Source: Pestalotiopsis fici W106-1
Taxonomy: Eukaryota > Ascomycota > Sordariomycetes > Amphisphaeriales > Sporocadaceae
Reading direction: 5' to 3'
Length of the DNA: 64,000 nucleotides
Assembly: GCF_000516985.1 (NCBI RefSeq)
Contig: NW_006917096.1
Span: 1 to 64,000, forward strand
The position numbers and the translations under genes are program-made. Positions 1 through 11,561 of the stretch are shown piece after piece. Every line of letters begins with the position of its first letter. Position 1 is the stretch's first letter. The notes beneath the pieces are model-generated. The model made no database searches, had not been told where the DNA came from, and saw only the letters and a program-made list of their open reading frames with translations.

Positions 1-76
1 TAAATAAAATAAATCAAATAAATAAAATAAATCAAATAAATCAAATAAATAAAATAAATCAAATAAATTAAATAAA

Positions 77-108
<32 letters not shown>

Positions 109-136
109 ATTTCTTTCAAGAAATTAAAAAAAATAT

Positions 137-310
137 CGACTGCTATTTAAAAATAAAATAAATAAATATCGATTATTATTTAAAAATAAAATAAATAAAT
201 ATCGACTATTATTTAAAAATAAAATAAATAAGTATCGACTATTATTTAAGGATAAAATAAATAGATATCGATTATTATTTAAGGATAAAATAAATAAATA
301 TCGATTTTAA
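137..310. repeat. Minisatellite, about 33-bp unit, ~5 copies
   Basis: A unit of about 33 bp, built on tatcgattattattta followed by a run of aaataaa triplets, is repeated roughly five times with few substitutions (for example ttaaaaa versus ttaagga). It follows a simpler aaataaat/aaatcaaat repeat in positions 1-110. It lies inside the AT-rich block. Confidence 0.75.
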
Positions 311-1944
311 ATCGAAAATAAATTAAAAAAATATTAAATAAAAAATACCAAAAATTATTACGTAATAAACTTTTACGCATATTAAATAATATACTATAAG
401 CAATTATAGTTATTATATATTTTATTTATAAATTTATATCCTTTTAACGCCGTCGCTAAATAAATATTATATTATGCCTAATATAAATACCGAAATACCC
501 TTATTATAATACTTTAAATGCAAAAAAAAAACGCAAAAAATAATCGAAAAAAGCAATAATAAAAATCAAACCTATAAACTTAAATTTAATAAATCTGCTT
601 TTTACTATTTAAATTTATTACTTTTATTATTTTTTTTCTCCTTTTTTAAATTATCTAACTCGGGAATTTGAGCGCGAAATTTCGAAACCTTATATAAAGC
701 GATAAATTAAAAATAAATAATAACGGCAGCTATTTAGTTAAAGTTAAAATCGATATTAAATAAGTCCTAAAATTATTATTTATTTATATTAGCTTTTTTT
801 TATTTAATTTCGGGATTAGCAAATATTCGCTAGATAAAATAGCTTTTATCGCGTTTAAAAAAAAGGTAAATTATTTTAATATTAATAAAATAAAGGTTAA
901 AAATATATAGTGTAAGGAAATATACCGCGGTTAAAATAATCGCTATATTTATAATTATTATACTTTTAGCCAAAAGCGTAACTAGCCTTTTTTTTTTATA
1001 GCGTTTAAATCGTATTAAATAAGCAATATATAAATAAAAATATTATATTAATCGTATATAAAAATATATATAATATTATCGGCTTTTAAAATTTTAAGGC
1101 GGAGGATTATAATTCGGCAAATATTAAACTTTTTTTTAAATATATTAAGCTCGGTCTTTTTTTTACGAGCTAGCGTACGCATATTTTTGTAAAATTCTGC
1201 TTTAAATTAAATTCGGGTGCGATTCGGGTGCAAAAAAATAATAAATAAATTTACTAATAAGCTTTTAATCGTCGGTATTAAAAAAAGCACTAATAATTAC
1301 GGAAGCCTAATTAAAATCGTAAATAATTTTAAAATATTTTTTTAAATTATTCGGGTTCGAATATATAACGTTTTATTTCGAATTAATATTATATAAAATA
1401 TAATTATAGCTAAAATGCAAATTTATATTATAGCAAAGCATATTAGGTTCGATTTTATAACGATAATAAATTTTATTAATTTTAATAATAACTTTTTTTT
1501 TTATATAATAAAATATTAGCAGCTACGCGATCGGGCGCGCGAGCGCCCTAAATAATCGCGCGATAATATATAAATTTGCTTCGTCGACGTCGTAAAAAAG
1601 GAGGTTACCGCGTTTAAAATAGCCGTTATCGGCGTTAAAATATTATTAATATTCGGGCTATATTAATATATATTAGCTAATAAATTAATTTTAAATCGAT
1701 TTTAAATTTATACCGTATTTTTATAAATTCGGCGTATTATTATAACGGTTTACGAATAATTTTTAAAAAATTTGCTAAATATTATAATAAGCGTTAATTA
1801 AAAATTATATTTTATTTAATTTTAGCATAAAATCGTAAAAAGATTAAAATTTTTACCCCGCTAAAACTTTTAATACCGCGTTTATTTATTAAAATTAAAT
1901 ATATTATTTCTATTATTTTTTTTTATAAAACGTTTTATATTATA

Positions 1945-2270
1945 AAAAAAAAACTTATCGATATTATTTCTTTTTTTTAAGGCTATATATCGATATTATT
2001 TTTAATTACTTAAAACTGCGAATTAATATTATTTTTAATTTTTTAAAGCTAAAAGTCGATATTATTTTTAATTCGTTATAGCTAAAAATCGATATTATTT
2101 TTAATTTTAAAAAGCTAAAAATTAATATTACTTTTATTTTTAAAAGGTTAAAAATCAATATTATCTTTTATTTTACAAAGCTAAAAATCGATATTATTTT
2201 TTATTTTATAAGGCTAAAAATCGATACTATTTTTTTTTTTACGGCTAAAAATCAATATTATTACTAAATC
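1945..2270. repeat. Minisatellite, about 37-bp unit, ~8 copies
   Basis: A unit of about 36-38 bp, gctaaaaatcgatattattt followed by a T/A-rich spacer, recurs about eight times with drift (atcgatatt, attaatatt, atcaatatt). The variants differ mostly by C/T and A/G transitions, consistent with RIP. The array ends almost exactly at the transition to ordinary sequence. Confidence 0.75.
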
Positions 2271-2280
2271 CATATAAAAA

Positions 2281-3056
2281 GGAAATACAGGTAGCGGTGG
2301 CCCCGCAGGTACCCTTAGGTTATCTTTTGGATTTTAAAATTGTGGGGAAATTCTTAGGTCACCTAAGGGGGGGTACCCTCAGTTTGTCATATTCTCCGGA
2401 GCATTACACTTGATCCCAGCTAGGGGGCCAACAGAGTACCACGTCGGCTGCTTAGCAATGAATAAGCAGGAATCTCAATGGCTAATAATTTTTGTTCATT
2501 GTGCATTTGCCAATTGAAATTTGTAATGGCTCAAAAAATGCTTCATCGTGTAGTATTTGCTAATAGATTTTGTAATGGGCTTGCATCGCTTTAAATTAGG
2601 TACCCATCATTGAACTGAACAACCGGGCTGTACTGTTGGAGAACGCTGGTGCATCCCACCGTTGGTCAACTGGAAACTGTCGCGCATCAAGCAAATGCCC
2701 CTCCGTTTTCTGGGCAGCGGATGTCAAAAAACAGTGAACAACGCTGCAGACTGGTGCAAAATAATCATTTTCTTGTCCATGGCGATACTACCTAAAACAT
2801 GACAGTCCGAACAAAAGAAATCTGAGAATTGCAATCCCAAGTAGCTATTGTCGAGTCTCCTCAATGCTAGCTCGAATACTCTCTTTGACCCTCATTATTT
2901 CATACGTTCCCTAGGTCTCATCCTGCGAGAAATTTCAATTTTTTCTCCCCGAAATGTAAATTCTCTGAAATTTTCCTCACCTCACCACCCACCAAGGGGA
3001 ATGTGGGCGGGAGCTCTGCCGTGAATCCTCGTAATGACCCACCATCAATTCACCCA
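2281..3056. other. Intergenic; small inverted repeat near the AT boundary
   Basis: No coding sequence is supported. Positions 2308-2320 (GGTACCCTTAGGT) and 2361-2376 are an imperfect inverted repeat able to form a hairpin next to the AT-rich boundary. It could be a transposon end or simply a palindrome. The remainder is ordinary intergenic DNA downstream of the tetraspanin gene. Confidence 0.5.
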
Positions 3057-4126
3057 TCAACGAGGTGCCCCCCATTGCCTGGCTTCATCGCCGAGGCCTG
3101 AAGGCTGAACTAGTGGGCTTGACTCATCATTTGTCGTCCCATAGCCTCGAGGAACACTCGACTCTTCGTACCTCGCTAGATCTCGGGGTAACCTGACCTC
3201 ACCGTCGTCGGCGTTAATCATGTGACCAAACTCTCCAGCTCCGATACGCTGCACGCCAGCCCCTGTTTGGCCGACATTTACGCCGCGATCGAGTCCAGAA
3301 TAGCCATTGCCCGTACCAATACGAGCCCGGACCAGCACAATGTATGTCAGCTATACACAAAGAAATTAGGTGTCATGTAAACAACGTTACTATGCGGATA
3401 GGCACCTACCTGGATGGCGCCAACGACAACGGCCACCGCAAACCCAAGGCTCGAGCTACGCTGCATGGCTCTGCCCCATGGACCTACACATGGTGTAAGT
3501 CTATGGTAGGTGCTCCCGCAAAGTGTCGTATCTGTCCCGCGATGCGGCTCTGACATGTCCCTCAGCGAAAGGAAGCCGCAGCAATCAAACGCGTCCTGGA
3601 TCCTCTGGATAGATTGTGAATCGTGGTTACGCCAGAGCTGTTGCCATCGATTGTGCAGACTACAGTCGAGGCCTGGCCCTGTAAGAAGGCCTTCAGCATA
3701 CAAAGTTGAGAGGACCACGGTAATAATGGCTTGCAAAATTTGCAGCGTGAGGTGAGCGTAGGCGGCCAACCAGGTATGCTTCCACGCAGGGGCTATTCTT
3801 TCTAGAATACGAGGCAGGAAAAAGTTTGCCATCGCCAGCATTGGCAGAAGCAGAGTCACCAGCCGGGTGCCTAGCGAAATGGGCAGGGATACATGACTTG
3901 AGTTGACCAAGCCGAATCTGCGAGCACTTTTGTGAGCTTGGCGCCAGTGTCCGCGAAATTTGATCAAAACGGATGCCGTCAAATCATTCATTCTTACATG
4001 GAAATTGCAAGCAAGGTTGACAACAGCTAGAATAAGGTATTGGTGAGATTTCCATTTCGGTGACATAGACTGGAGCAGGTGACGTACCAAGGGTACAAAC
4101 ACCACGAAGTTGAATATTCGGGCCAT
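3057..4126 (-). CDS. Fungal tetraspanin-like membrane protein (Tsp3 type)
   Basis: Four exons, complement(3057..3350, 3410..3917, 3998..4026, 4088..4126), join in phase to give 289 residues. The start MARIFNFVVFV and the 29-nt second exon (LLSTLLAIS) together build the first membrane segment. Splicing is needed for this, because the unspliced frame loses it. Segment 2 (LVTLLLPMLAMANFFLP) and segment 3 (LTLQILQAIITVVLSTLYA) follow. The large loop carries the tetraspanin CCG signature in DAFDCCGF plus further cysteines (TLCGST, TPCVGPW). The fourth segment is FAVAVVVGAIQLTYIVLV, spanning the last intron, and a hydrophilic tail follows. WQQLW, SIQRIQDAFDCCG and GPW.RAMQ match fungal tetraspanins. 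Such proteins organise membrane microdomains. The role in this species is unknown. Confidence 0.85.
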
Positions 4127-5794
4127 CTTGGAGAGAAATATCGTAAATTGAGGAGGCTGGGAGAGAGGTCACCAGAGTACCTGTGTTGAGCGATGGAATG
4201 CTCAAAATTTGGTTTCCAAAGCTTGCTGCCCCAAGAGCCAAGTACAGAAAATATATTGGCACGAGTGTGGTGAGTGTTGCAAAGGATAGCAGGAAATCTC
4301 CTGGAGTTATTGTCGTATTAAAAGAAAATCAATGAAATCTCCTCTCTCACCAGCTTTCACCAAGTCGTCTCGCAATTGGGCATGGTCATTGAGGGGTTGA
4401 CGCAAGTTAGATAACCCGTCTCTCTACGATTGGCTACGCGGCTACGAATGTCTGTGGGAGGCCCACCACTCATGACTTTTTTTTGCTTCTTTTTACTGCT
4501 CTTCAAATATGCTCCAGTGTCAGAGCATCGCCTAATAGCTTTTCATGCGCAAGGCTAAAAAAGCAAGGGGGGAAAGTCTCTGTCCACATACAAATGCAGT
4601 ACAAGTGTCATGTCGCGTCAGGCCAAATTCTTCATCGCAACCCCTGCTTTGCGCGCCAACATCGGAGTTCTGGTCTAGTAGATATCTGAATTGGCGGTGG
4701 TTGGGAGGTGGGATGTAATAGCCATCATATATATACTATTGCGACATCAAACCTTAATTATAAAATTAAGCCGGTAATAGGGTTTCAGCCTCAAGGAGCC
4801 TCAATCTATTGGCCCAAAGACTGGTTCAGCCTGGTGTACCCTCGACGCATCGGCCTAAAGGATCCCCTTTGCCTAGAATCAACGACCAAAGTCTGGCCGA
4901 GACGTTTTTACAGTTGGAACGTTTGGCCACTCAAGACCAGATACATTGACGCCCCTGTTGGGCATGAAGTGGAACGACACTTCTTCGCCAGATGGAACCA
5001 GACAAATCAATCAGGACGAGTTGCTACTTGGCCAGTACGTAAGAGAAGGGAAAAGCCGTAGTAATATTAATATTGAAATGTGTTCATGGTGAAAAGGGCA
5101 TAATACCAGCATTCTCCCGTCGTGGATCGGGTCAGCTGAACTTCCGGCCACGCGAAAACAGGCGTGTACCATTCTAGCTCGTAAGAAGTGCGTCGAGTCA
5201 CACATCTATTCACGAGGTCTTTCACGCCCGAACTCTAGAAGTCTGATGCCCGTTGAGAGGGAAACATGCGGACGTTCTCGAACCTTGTGTATCAGATGAC
5301 CAAAGAGTCTGCAGTAGAGAAGCCGCGTCTGGAGAAGAAACGCCCTCACAATCTTTAGGTACTTGCGTCACTGTGGTGAAAGTCGACAAAGGATAGCCGG
5401 GGGACTTGCCTGCTGCCTCTGTAGTACGATCTATTCAAACAGCTCGCCGTACTACTCGACCAAAGCTGACTTTGTTCGCTGCGTATTGTTTCTAAGAATT
5501 CATACCGGGCCCTGCTGGGCTCTTGCAACCTCTAACTATCCGAGAGCCTTAAGGTGTTTCTCCCTGGCAATTGAGAGGCTCATTGCCTCTATACGTACGG
5601 GCCTACTGATCTCCTTCTCGATTAACCACAGTACAATTAGGTTTCATGTTACTTTTTGCCATGCTTCACTTCCTGAGGTATCACCGGCCTGGTCTGGGGG
5701 TGTCGATTAACTTCTCAACAAGCCATCGTAGTTGCGGTCAAATTTTCCCATTTGACTTTGCTTTTTTAATTATAAAAGAGCATTCTACCTGCTA
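4127..5794. other. Intergenic, no supported gene
   Basis: Several open stretches of 60-117 codons occur on both strands (for example 4708-5061), but none shows recognisable domains, sensible intron signals or coding-like composition. Promoter sequence of the tetraspanin gene is expected just above 4126. Pyrimidine-rich sequence from about 5940 to 6060 belongs to the leader of the next gene. Confidence 0.5.
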
Positions 5795-5960
5795 CAATTC
5801 CATCTGCTGTTCCTTTTCTTTCCAGCCCGCTATTTATTCGTAGTTCTTGGATATCATAGAAAGACACTCTAATAAGCGCTCGTAAGTATTTTCTCTATTA
5901 CTCAATATTATCCTGAAAGCTATGAAGATATTGTAATTTCCTCTCTGCTTTCTCTCACAA
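5795..5960 (+). promoter_or_regulatory. 5' leader cassette shared with 11861-12007
   Basis: The sequence from caattccatctgct through an acceptor-like tttctttccag (ending near 5824) and a donor-like GTAAGTATTT (from about 5883) is closely matched at 11861-12007. The two blocks contain the same acceptor, a short segment of about 58 nt, then the same donor and actcaata motif. This is what a conserved non-coding 5' UTR exon would look like. The similarity is visible directly; transcription is inferred. Confidence 0.55.
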
Positions 5961-6159
5961 CTATTCTTTTATCTTTATATTCCTCTGTCGACTCCCTTCT
6001 ATCGAGATTCAGCCCTTGATCTCCACATATTGTTACCCATATACTTCATTCCTTCCCTATTTTGAATGGTCAAGTTCTATACCCAGATGGTCGTGGTTCT
6101 TTAGCACGTAGTCCCAGAGTCTCCCCGTTACTAAGTGTTAAATGCTTTACCAGACAACC

Positions 6160-7405
6160 ATGGCTCAATCAGAGGCCACCATTACCCCCTCCGATAGCTC
6201 GGAGACCTTAGAGGATCGCCTGATGCGCGAGCTGCTTGCGGCTGGATATGGCTCCAGCCCTGACACTGGCTCCAGCCCTGACACTATAAATCCTGCCATG
6301 CTGGATATTCGTCATCAGCACCAACAGGCGGATGAACAGGAGGGGCAAGGGCGGCAGCTGCAACAGCAGGAGCAGCAGGAGCAGCAGGAGCAGCAGGAGC
6401 AGCAGGAGCAGCAGGAACAACAACAACGTAAGTACTTCTATTGATCCATTCACTATTTTGTTTTTATAACAATTTAAACATTCCAATTATCCGTCTGCAG
6501 ACTATAATAAAATCGCTTATCCATACCTTTCCTTTCTAGAACAAGAGCAGCAACAACAGCAAGCGCAAGCTCAGCAGAACCACTTGCCAGCGGGGCGACT
6601 ACGGCAACACCGGTGGTTTGCGCACAACCACCGGCAGCGTAGACAAAGGCTGCTAGAGGAGCTGCAGCAGCAGCAGCCCCAGCAGCAACAACAACAACCA
6701 CGTAAGTAATTGTTTTTATCACTTCTCTTCTTTATTTCCATTCATCTTTTTCCACCTGGCCTAGTATGGTTTCTCTAACCTATGGTATTCTTGCTGTTGA
6801 TAGTCTTGCGTAAGAACGGCCAGCCACGCTTGAATCCCGAAAGGAAGGTCAGCGACCTTGTGGCGGGCGCTTGCAAGACCTGCCGCAAGAGCAGGACAAA
6901 ATGTCAGCGCAATCCTCATGGCGGCCCTTGTCAACTCTGCGTCAAGAGAGGCAGGGAGTGTGACCTAAACGTCACAGATAAGCGCACCAGCGCGGCGGAA
7001 ATAAGCGACTTCCGCGCTGATGTCGCTTATTACCATATGAGAATCTCACGGCGGTGGAGTATCACCTCTGCTCTGGGCAACGGCCAAAATAGACAGGCCG
7101 CTGCTATTTGCAGAAGGATACTCCAGATTCTCCCAAATTTTGACGAGGCCTATGCCTCGATTGCTGCTAACAGCGAGGCCGCATCGGCTTTGTCAAACTG
7201 GGACCAAGAGATCCTCAGCTGGGATCTCATAAGAGATGCCCAAGCATTCTTGGAGCTCTGCCGTCGGGAGTATCAATTGCTGTCGAGGATTCGCGCTTCG
7301 CGGAGGGAGTTTGTGGAAGCTGCAGCTGCTCTAGAAGAGCAGCTAGAGCAGCTCATTCAAGCTGGTTGTGCGAACCAGGAAATGTGGGAAGCGGTAAGTC
7401 GATAA
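6160..7405 (+). CDS. Poly-glutamine / Zn2Cys6 zinc-cluster protein
   Basis: Three exons, 6160..6427, 6540..6701 and 6804..7405, join in phase 1 at both introns and give about 343 residues. The ATG at 6160 is preferred to 6142 because it has A at -3. Exon 1 is acidic and ends in a long QQE/QQ run, exon 2 is Q/R rich, and exon 3 opens with LRKNGQPRLNPERK and then a zinc cluster. The cluster is ACKTCRKSRTKC, eight residues, then CQLC, six residues and C. The family binds DNA as a fungal transcription factor, but the cluster usually sits near the N-terminus and is followed by a regulatory domain; here it is central and followed only by about 150 helical, Leu/Glu-rich residues. The stop overlaps a GTAAGT at about 7393, so the 3' end could differ. 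This is the best-preserved member of the local family at 5.8-13.4 kb. Confidence 0.75.
6355..6427 (+). repeat. CAG/GAG glutamine-coding microsatellite
   Basis: Repeats of the nine-base unit caggagcag, flanked by cagctgcaacagcagg and aacaacaac, encode QQE blocks directly upstream of the first donor site. Copy number is likely to vary between strains by slippage. A second, shorter CAG/CAA tract lies at 6664-6701 at the end of exon 2. Confidence 0.8.
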
Positions 7406-8002
7406 CAACATTCTTCCTGTTACACTTTGACTAAAAGCTTAGTAGGCGCCGTAAGGCTTGATGAGTTGGTTATCAAAGTAGGTATAACCAGCCACAGTTT
7501 AGAAACCCTACCAAGAAAGCCTAACAAAAATCAATGTCTGTTCGAGACGCTTGGGACACTTGGTTGTTCTGTATAAGTACCTGGAAATAGAATACCCATA
7601 TATACCCATTAGAGTGATAAGGAGGGAATAATGTACTGCATTTCATGGCTTTGCCGAACAAGATGCTCAGAGCTCGGAGATTACGAGACATTTGTGATAT
7701 TAGTAATATATCGATCATCAATGAGCAACTAGCATGACTGGATTCGAATAATACGCCAGTCAGGATAGTGATTGGACAGAAGACCTTTTGTATCCTGTCT
7801 TGACTCACACGTCTCGCTATCATTTGACATGATCTTCATCTAGTACACCGTTGCAACTTTTATCGCATATGTCCTCCCCTGAGTCGGAAGAGTTGTAACT
7901 GCCATGTCATCTTGAATCGCATAATAGTCAGTTCTCAGCTAAACGCGTTGATCCCACTTCTGCAGGAGAGATGTTCCTTTACAAGAAGAGGGATGACCAC
8001 AG
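7406..8002. other. Intergenic, no supported gene
   Basis: This is the 3' flank of the zinc-cluster gene. Only short frames without recognisable features were seen on either strand. Confidence 0.5.
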
Positions 8003-8168
8003 GGTATTCTCACCTGGACCGATGTGATAGGGAGGGAAGGACTGAGGGAAGGTAAGAAAGATATCTGGGTGGTTCCTATGTATAAACAAAAGACAAGTAG
8101 GAGAGACCTAGTCAATATATCAGAGCAGGTGATCTGCGGCGGTTACTGATTACGCCAGAGAACAAGCT
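8003..8168 (-). repeat. TIR-type repeat end, family of 49741-50927 (right-end orientation)
   Basis: The run tattctcacctggaccgat at its left and gcaggtgatctgcggcggtt at its right align with the right terminal repeat of the element at 49741-50927 (50740-50927). The intervening sequence is diverged but collinear. No matching left end was found upstream, so this is a solo or truncated terminus. Confidence 0.6.
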
Positions 8169-8569
8169 ATATGGAATTCTGAGAAGGAGCAGACGCAATG
8201 CATCAAAAATTTACCAACTTCTCGACAGCTGCGTAGAGACAAAAAGAGTGAGAGCTCTGCAGGTAACGCATGTTTCAGTGGGGTTGTATTGTACCAAACT
8301 GACCGGCCTCCCGATTAAAACTTTCTTGAGCTGCTTCGCAAGACAAATTGAAATGAGAAATATTCGTTCTCCTTGTGGCCGAGGACAAGCTATGGAGGAT
8401 AGCAGCCTCTCGGGGATTTTCCAAAGACTAGCGTCTGAAATCCCGAATTGGTACACCTCTCTGCAGACAATGAGAATGACTGTCATGATAGAACGAGATT
8501 ATATGTGAGTCATTAATTGGCAACTAGTGAATACCATGAATGACACAGCAGGCTATGAGCACATACGGG

Positions 8570-8765
8570 TATATCCATGTGTCGTACTGACTTAGTCAAT
8601 ACCCACCGCAGATCATCTGCGTGGGTATATATAGTCGCTCTTCAGCACCTCTCTTTTGCAGACTAGAGATCAACTGAGACATCTTTTCAATGCTTCCTCG
8701 ATCATCTCGTCTTCAGTTGCGCCTTCACATACCGACTCAGGTGAGACCATGGTCGGCACGAAGTC
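8570..8765 (+). repeat. TIR-type repeat end, family of 49741-50927 (left-end orientation)
   Basis: Sequence around 8593 (caatacccaccgcagatcat), through ctcttttgcagactagagat and ctcaggtgagaccatgg, matches the left terminus at 49790-49945 with only scattered substitutions. It contains the same internal palindrome (tacccac..gcag/ctgc..gtgggta). Together with 8003-8168 it faces outward around a unique spacer of about 400 bp, which is not the arrangement of one intact element. Confidence 0.65.
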
Positions 8766-9004
8766 ATAGTACAGAAAGCTGGGCTTCGATTGCAATCAGC
8801 AATATGATGTGAGCGAAGATGTCTTTCAAAGACGTCTTAGATTATTCTTCTTGGTCTACAAAAAATAAGGCACTGGAAGCAATCGAAATGAACTAAAGGA
8901 CTGGAGTGTCTGTGGTAAAGGCCATTTATTTCTATGTTACAATACATTTTCTTCTCCCTCTCCCCATTACTGCTTACGAAAGTCCAACTCCCAAAAGCTC
9001 ACAC

Positions 9005-9710
9005 TATCATCCCAGAACAGTTATCGTCAAGCCCCGCGATATTTCTATCCGCCTAGGCTTTGAAGGCCATATGCTGGTCTCGCACTGCTGCAAGAGCCAT
9101 GGCCTTACCTCCTTGGCAGCGCAACAAGAAATCCCTGGCCACAGGCGCCCGGCAAGCAAGGAGCGATCTTTCGGTCAGGATCCGTCCTAACCTTTCCGTT
9201 TTTCCTAATTATAGAATTGTGACTTAGATGCGCATGTTTCTTACATCAATGACAAGTAGGTAGCTCCTCTAATCAGATCCTCCTACGACCGTGCAACATC
9301 GTAATATTTCATGGTAACATGGTCTTGGATGCTATTTCAAAATGGAGGAGGGACAGAATTGAGTATTCAAACTGACTTACGCAGTTGTGGCTGCTTCCTT
9401 TGGTATTGCCGTTCTCCTTGCAATCGTCGCTGCTGTCGATGCTGTCGATGTTGTGCTCGCAAGTTTTGCTCTCGCGGCAGCTGTGATTGATGCTGCAGCT
9501 GCTAAGCAGCGGCTAGATGCAGAACTTGCTGCTCATCTTTAGAAAAGAAAAGAAATATGGTCAAGCGATTTTATTATAGTCTCCAGAGGGATAAGTGGAA
9601 AGCATAAACTGTTATAGAAATGAATTATAGGAAGAATCAGTAGCGCTACTTACTTGATTTCTTTTTTTGCTCCTGCCGTGGGCGCCGCACGTCGTGGTGG
9701 AAGAAATAGA
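9005..9710 (-). pseudogene. Decayed copy of the poly-Q / Zn2Cys6 gene
   Basis: On the minus strand this tracks the gene at 6160-7405 exon by exon. An exon-1 end (..RQEQKKK) is followed by a GTAAGT donor near 9655. The intron keeps the block gagactataataaaatcgct found in the first intron of the intact gene. The Q/R-rich exon 2 (about 9393-9541, ending in the same kind of phase-1 GTAAGT donor) has an in-frame TAG about ten codons in. Further down, near 9205-9010, RKNG..R..P.RK and GAC can still be read, but the rest of the zinc cluster is lost and another stop (TAA) interrupts it. The copy is inverted relative to its paralogue. Identification rests on this alignment by eye. Confidence 0.65.
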
Positions 9711-11182
9711 ATGCTTTGTCAAAACTATGGACGCTGTAATTGCGGACAACTTAGGGAATAAGTGACGATGGAGAGAACATCAAAGCAGCCGAGCCAGATC
9801 GGTGGGCTATCGCGGGGATCTGTATCCACGCGACAGGAGAGAATGCGAAAAAAAGACGAAATTGATTGAGAATGTGACCTTTTCAGCGGAAATAGTGCCT
9901 TCAATATTGTTCAAAATTTATGCGACAAAAGAAGTCGTGGGAATGAATGAATTGGTGCATTCTGATGAGTCAAGTGCTTCGTTGAGAAAGCTGGTGAAAG
10001 ATGGATGTAGGATGGTAGAGTAGAGGGTGGACGTCTTGGAAGAAGAAAAGATGGAAGTCTGGGGAGCAAAAGGAAAAAAGGAAGAGGTGAGGAGGAGTGG
10101 GGATTTGTTTACACAGTACCCAAGCGTACTGTTCAACAGACAAGAAACAACGATGGTTGTGTGTTGTTGTTGTTATTATTGTTGTAACGAGTGAAGGGGA
10201 ATCCCCCCTTCCCCCATATTGCTGGCTCCATTTGTAGGGACAATTATACAAATGGGAAAGATCTCTGCAGAGAACATCCCAATCGGGTAGTACAGCCTTG
10301 AGGGTGACCGTCTGGGGCTATATGGGCAATCATTAGAGGCGGAAAGAACAACATGAATTCTCCGGTCTTTCAAACTGTCGACACTACCTCAAAGTCTCCG
10401 GAATGTAGGCGGCAGTTTCAAGGAGCTCTCTTCCCTTTTCCGACACATCATCCTACCCGAGAGTGAAAGTACGTTGAGTTCACACCTTCTACCTCGTCGT
10501 CATCAAGCACATAGGAGCGAATCATGCAGCTATTTCCGCTTGAACGCCAACATGCTGGAACACAAATACGGCGTTGAATAAAACAAAATGAACGGCATTC
10601 CAAAGTTAATGACCAGTTTGCAGTTGTGGCGTTTGATTGCCTCGCCATCGAATGATCGCTGCTGCGCCAGCTACACATTGCGGTGGCGGGACGGTTTCGC
10701 ACCTGGGAGGAACTTGCAGTTGCGGGAATTGCCTGTAGTCCTTTCTCTCCAGCAGATGTCTCCGTGTCAAGAGGCATTTGACTAGGCAGTGACTATCTAC
10801 TAGGTAGGTTCACTCGACTTGTTTGCCCCAGCGGCGTCATGACTCTTTCTCATTTCACCCTCACCATGCCATCATTGCTGTGTTATGCTTTGAACAGACT
10901 AGAACCCAGACTCGACAAGAGACTTGTAATATATGACTGTACCCATACTTCTTCATCTACGATTCGTCTCGTCCTCTTGCATAGTGGAGAATTTGACAAC
11001 ATCAACTTATCCATCCACTACAGACAGGCCTGAGTGACAACGGCCTTCCACGATTTGTTGAAACTATCGAGCAAATACATTGTCGCGATGCGGTGGCACG
11101 CAATACTACTTCCCTAAGAGGCCGGCGATAGTGTGGTACTTCCAGTTCCATCTTAACTGCCATCATCGCCTTAGCCATGTGA
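9711..11182. other. Intergenic, pyrimidine/purine-biased leader and no supported gene
   Basis: On the minus strand, 10250-9900 is C/T rich and probably the leader of the decayed gene at 9005-9710. It includes a short (gtt)n/(att)n tract at 10158-10186. Small frames elsewhere (10448-10785, 11002-11193) show no domains. Confidence 0.45.
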
Positions 11183-11404
11183 TTTGGACTCACAGTACGT
11201 CTTGCCTTTCTCCAGTCGTTCCGAAGTCATCCTTCCATCCCCACTTCTTTGGCCTCCAATCAAGAAGCCCTTCGCGTGGTTTCCTTTGTCAACACCATAC
11301 TGAGCCTGAACGTGCCAAACACGCCCAGCAGCTTAGGACCTTTACTGCGAAAGTGGGTCGTGACTCGCTCTCAATGGTGGCAACAGCAAGAACAAATTGC
11401 TTAG
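11183..11404 (+). other. Open frame of 73 codons without ATG, possible exon remnant
   Basis: The frame opens after a TGA at 11180 and runs to a TAG at 11402. It contains a coding-like stretch (SNQEALRVVSFVNTILSLNV ... RKWVVTRSQWW). No start codon or clear family was recognised. It may be the last exon of a lost gene. Low confidence. Confidence 0.25.
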
Positions 11405-11561
11405 TGTCTTCGCACTTTCTAAAATGGCTGTCGATGTCAACAAGTTGCGTCATGCTACGATAGCCTGGACTGAGGAAGATTGTTTATAAATACCCAGGCT
11501 CTGCCACCCCTTTCAACTCTCCAATCTTTATTCAAAACATTCACCTCATCCCCCATCAACT

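Larger units (their letters stand above)
1..2280. repeat. AT-rich, RIP-like degraded block
   Basis: The stretch is overwhelmingly A+T, with long runs of taaat and ttta. Isolated CG dinucleotides persist while CA and TG are scarce, which is the footprint expected when CpA has been turned into TpA by repeat-induced point mutation in ascomycetes. No reading frame of useful length survives in any frame. Composition changes abruptly at about 2275, where normal mixed sequence begins. It is most likely the remains of one or more transposons, but too degraded to name the family. The RIP reading is an inference from composition; the low complexity and the boundary are directly visible. Confidence 0.8.

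Noticed and set aside
1945..2270. Regularly spaced repeats as a possible CRISPR-like array
   Set aside because: Units are contiguous minisatellite copies with no unique spacers, and the genome is eukaryotic.
1..2280. Possible telomere or mitochondrial fragment
   Set aside because: No TTAGGG repeats; composition is fully explained by RIP-like mutation, and no mitochondrial genes are readable.
3347..4126. Tetraspanin as a single 259-residue unspliced frame
   Set aside because: The unspliced frame loses membrane segment 1 and stops inside segment 4; three GT-AG introns restore both in phase.
4708..5061. 117-codon plus frame
   Set aside because: No domain, no splice structure, no supporting composition.
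8906..9190. 94-codon plus-strand frame
   Set aside because: It is opposite the decayed zinc-cluster exon and has no features of its own.
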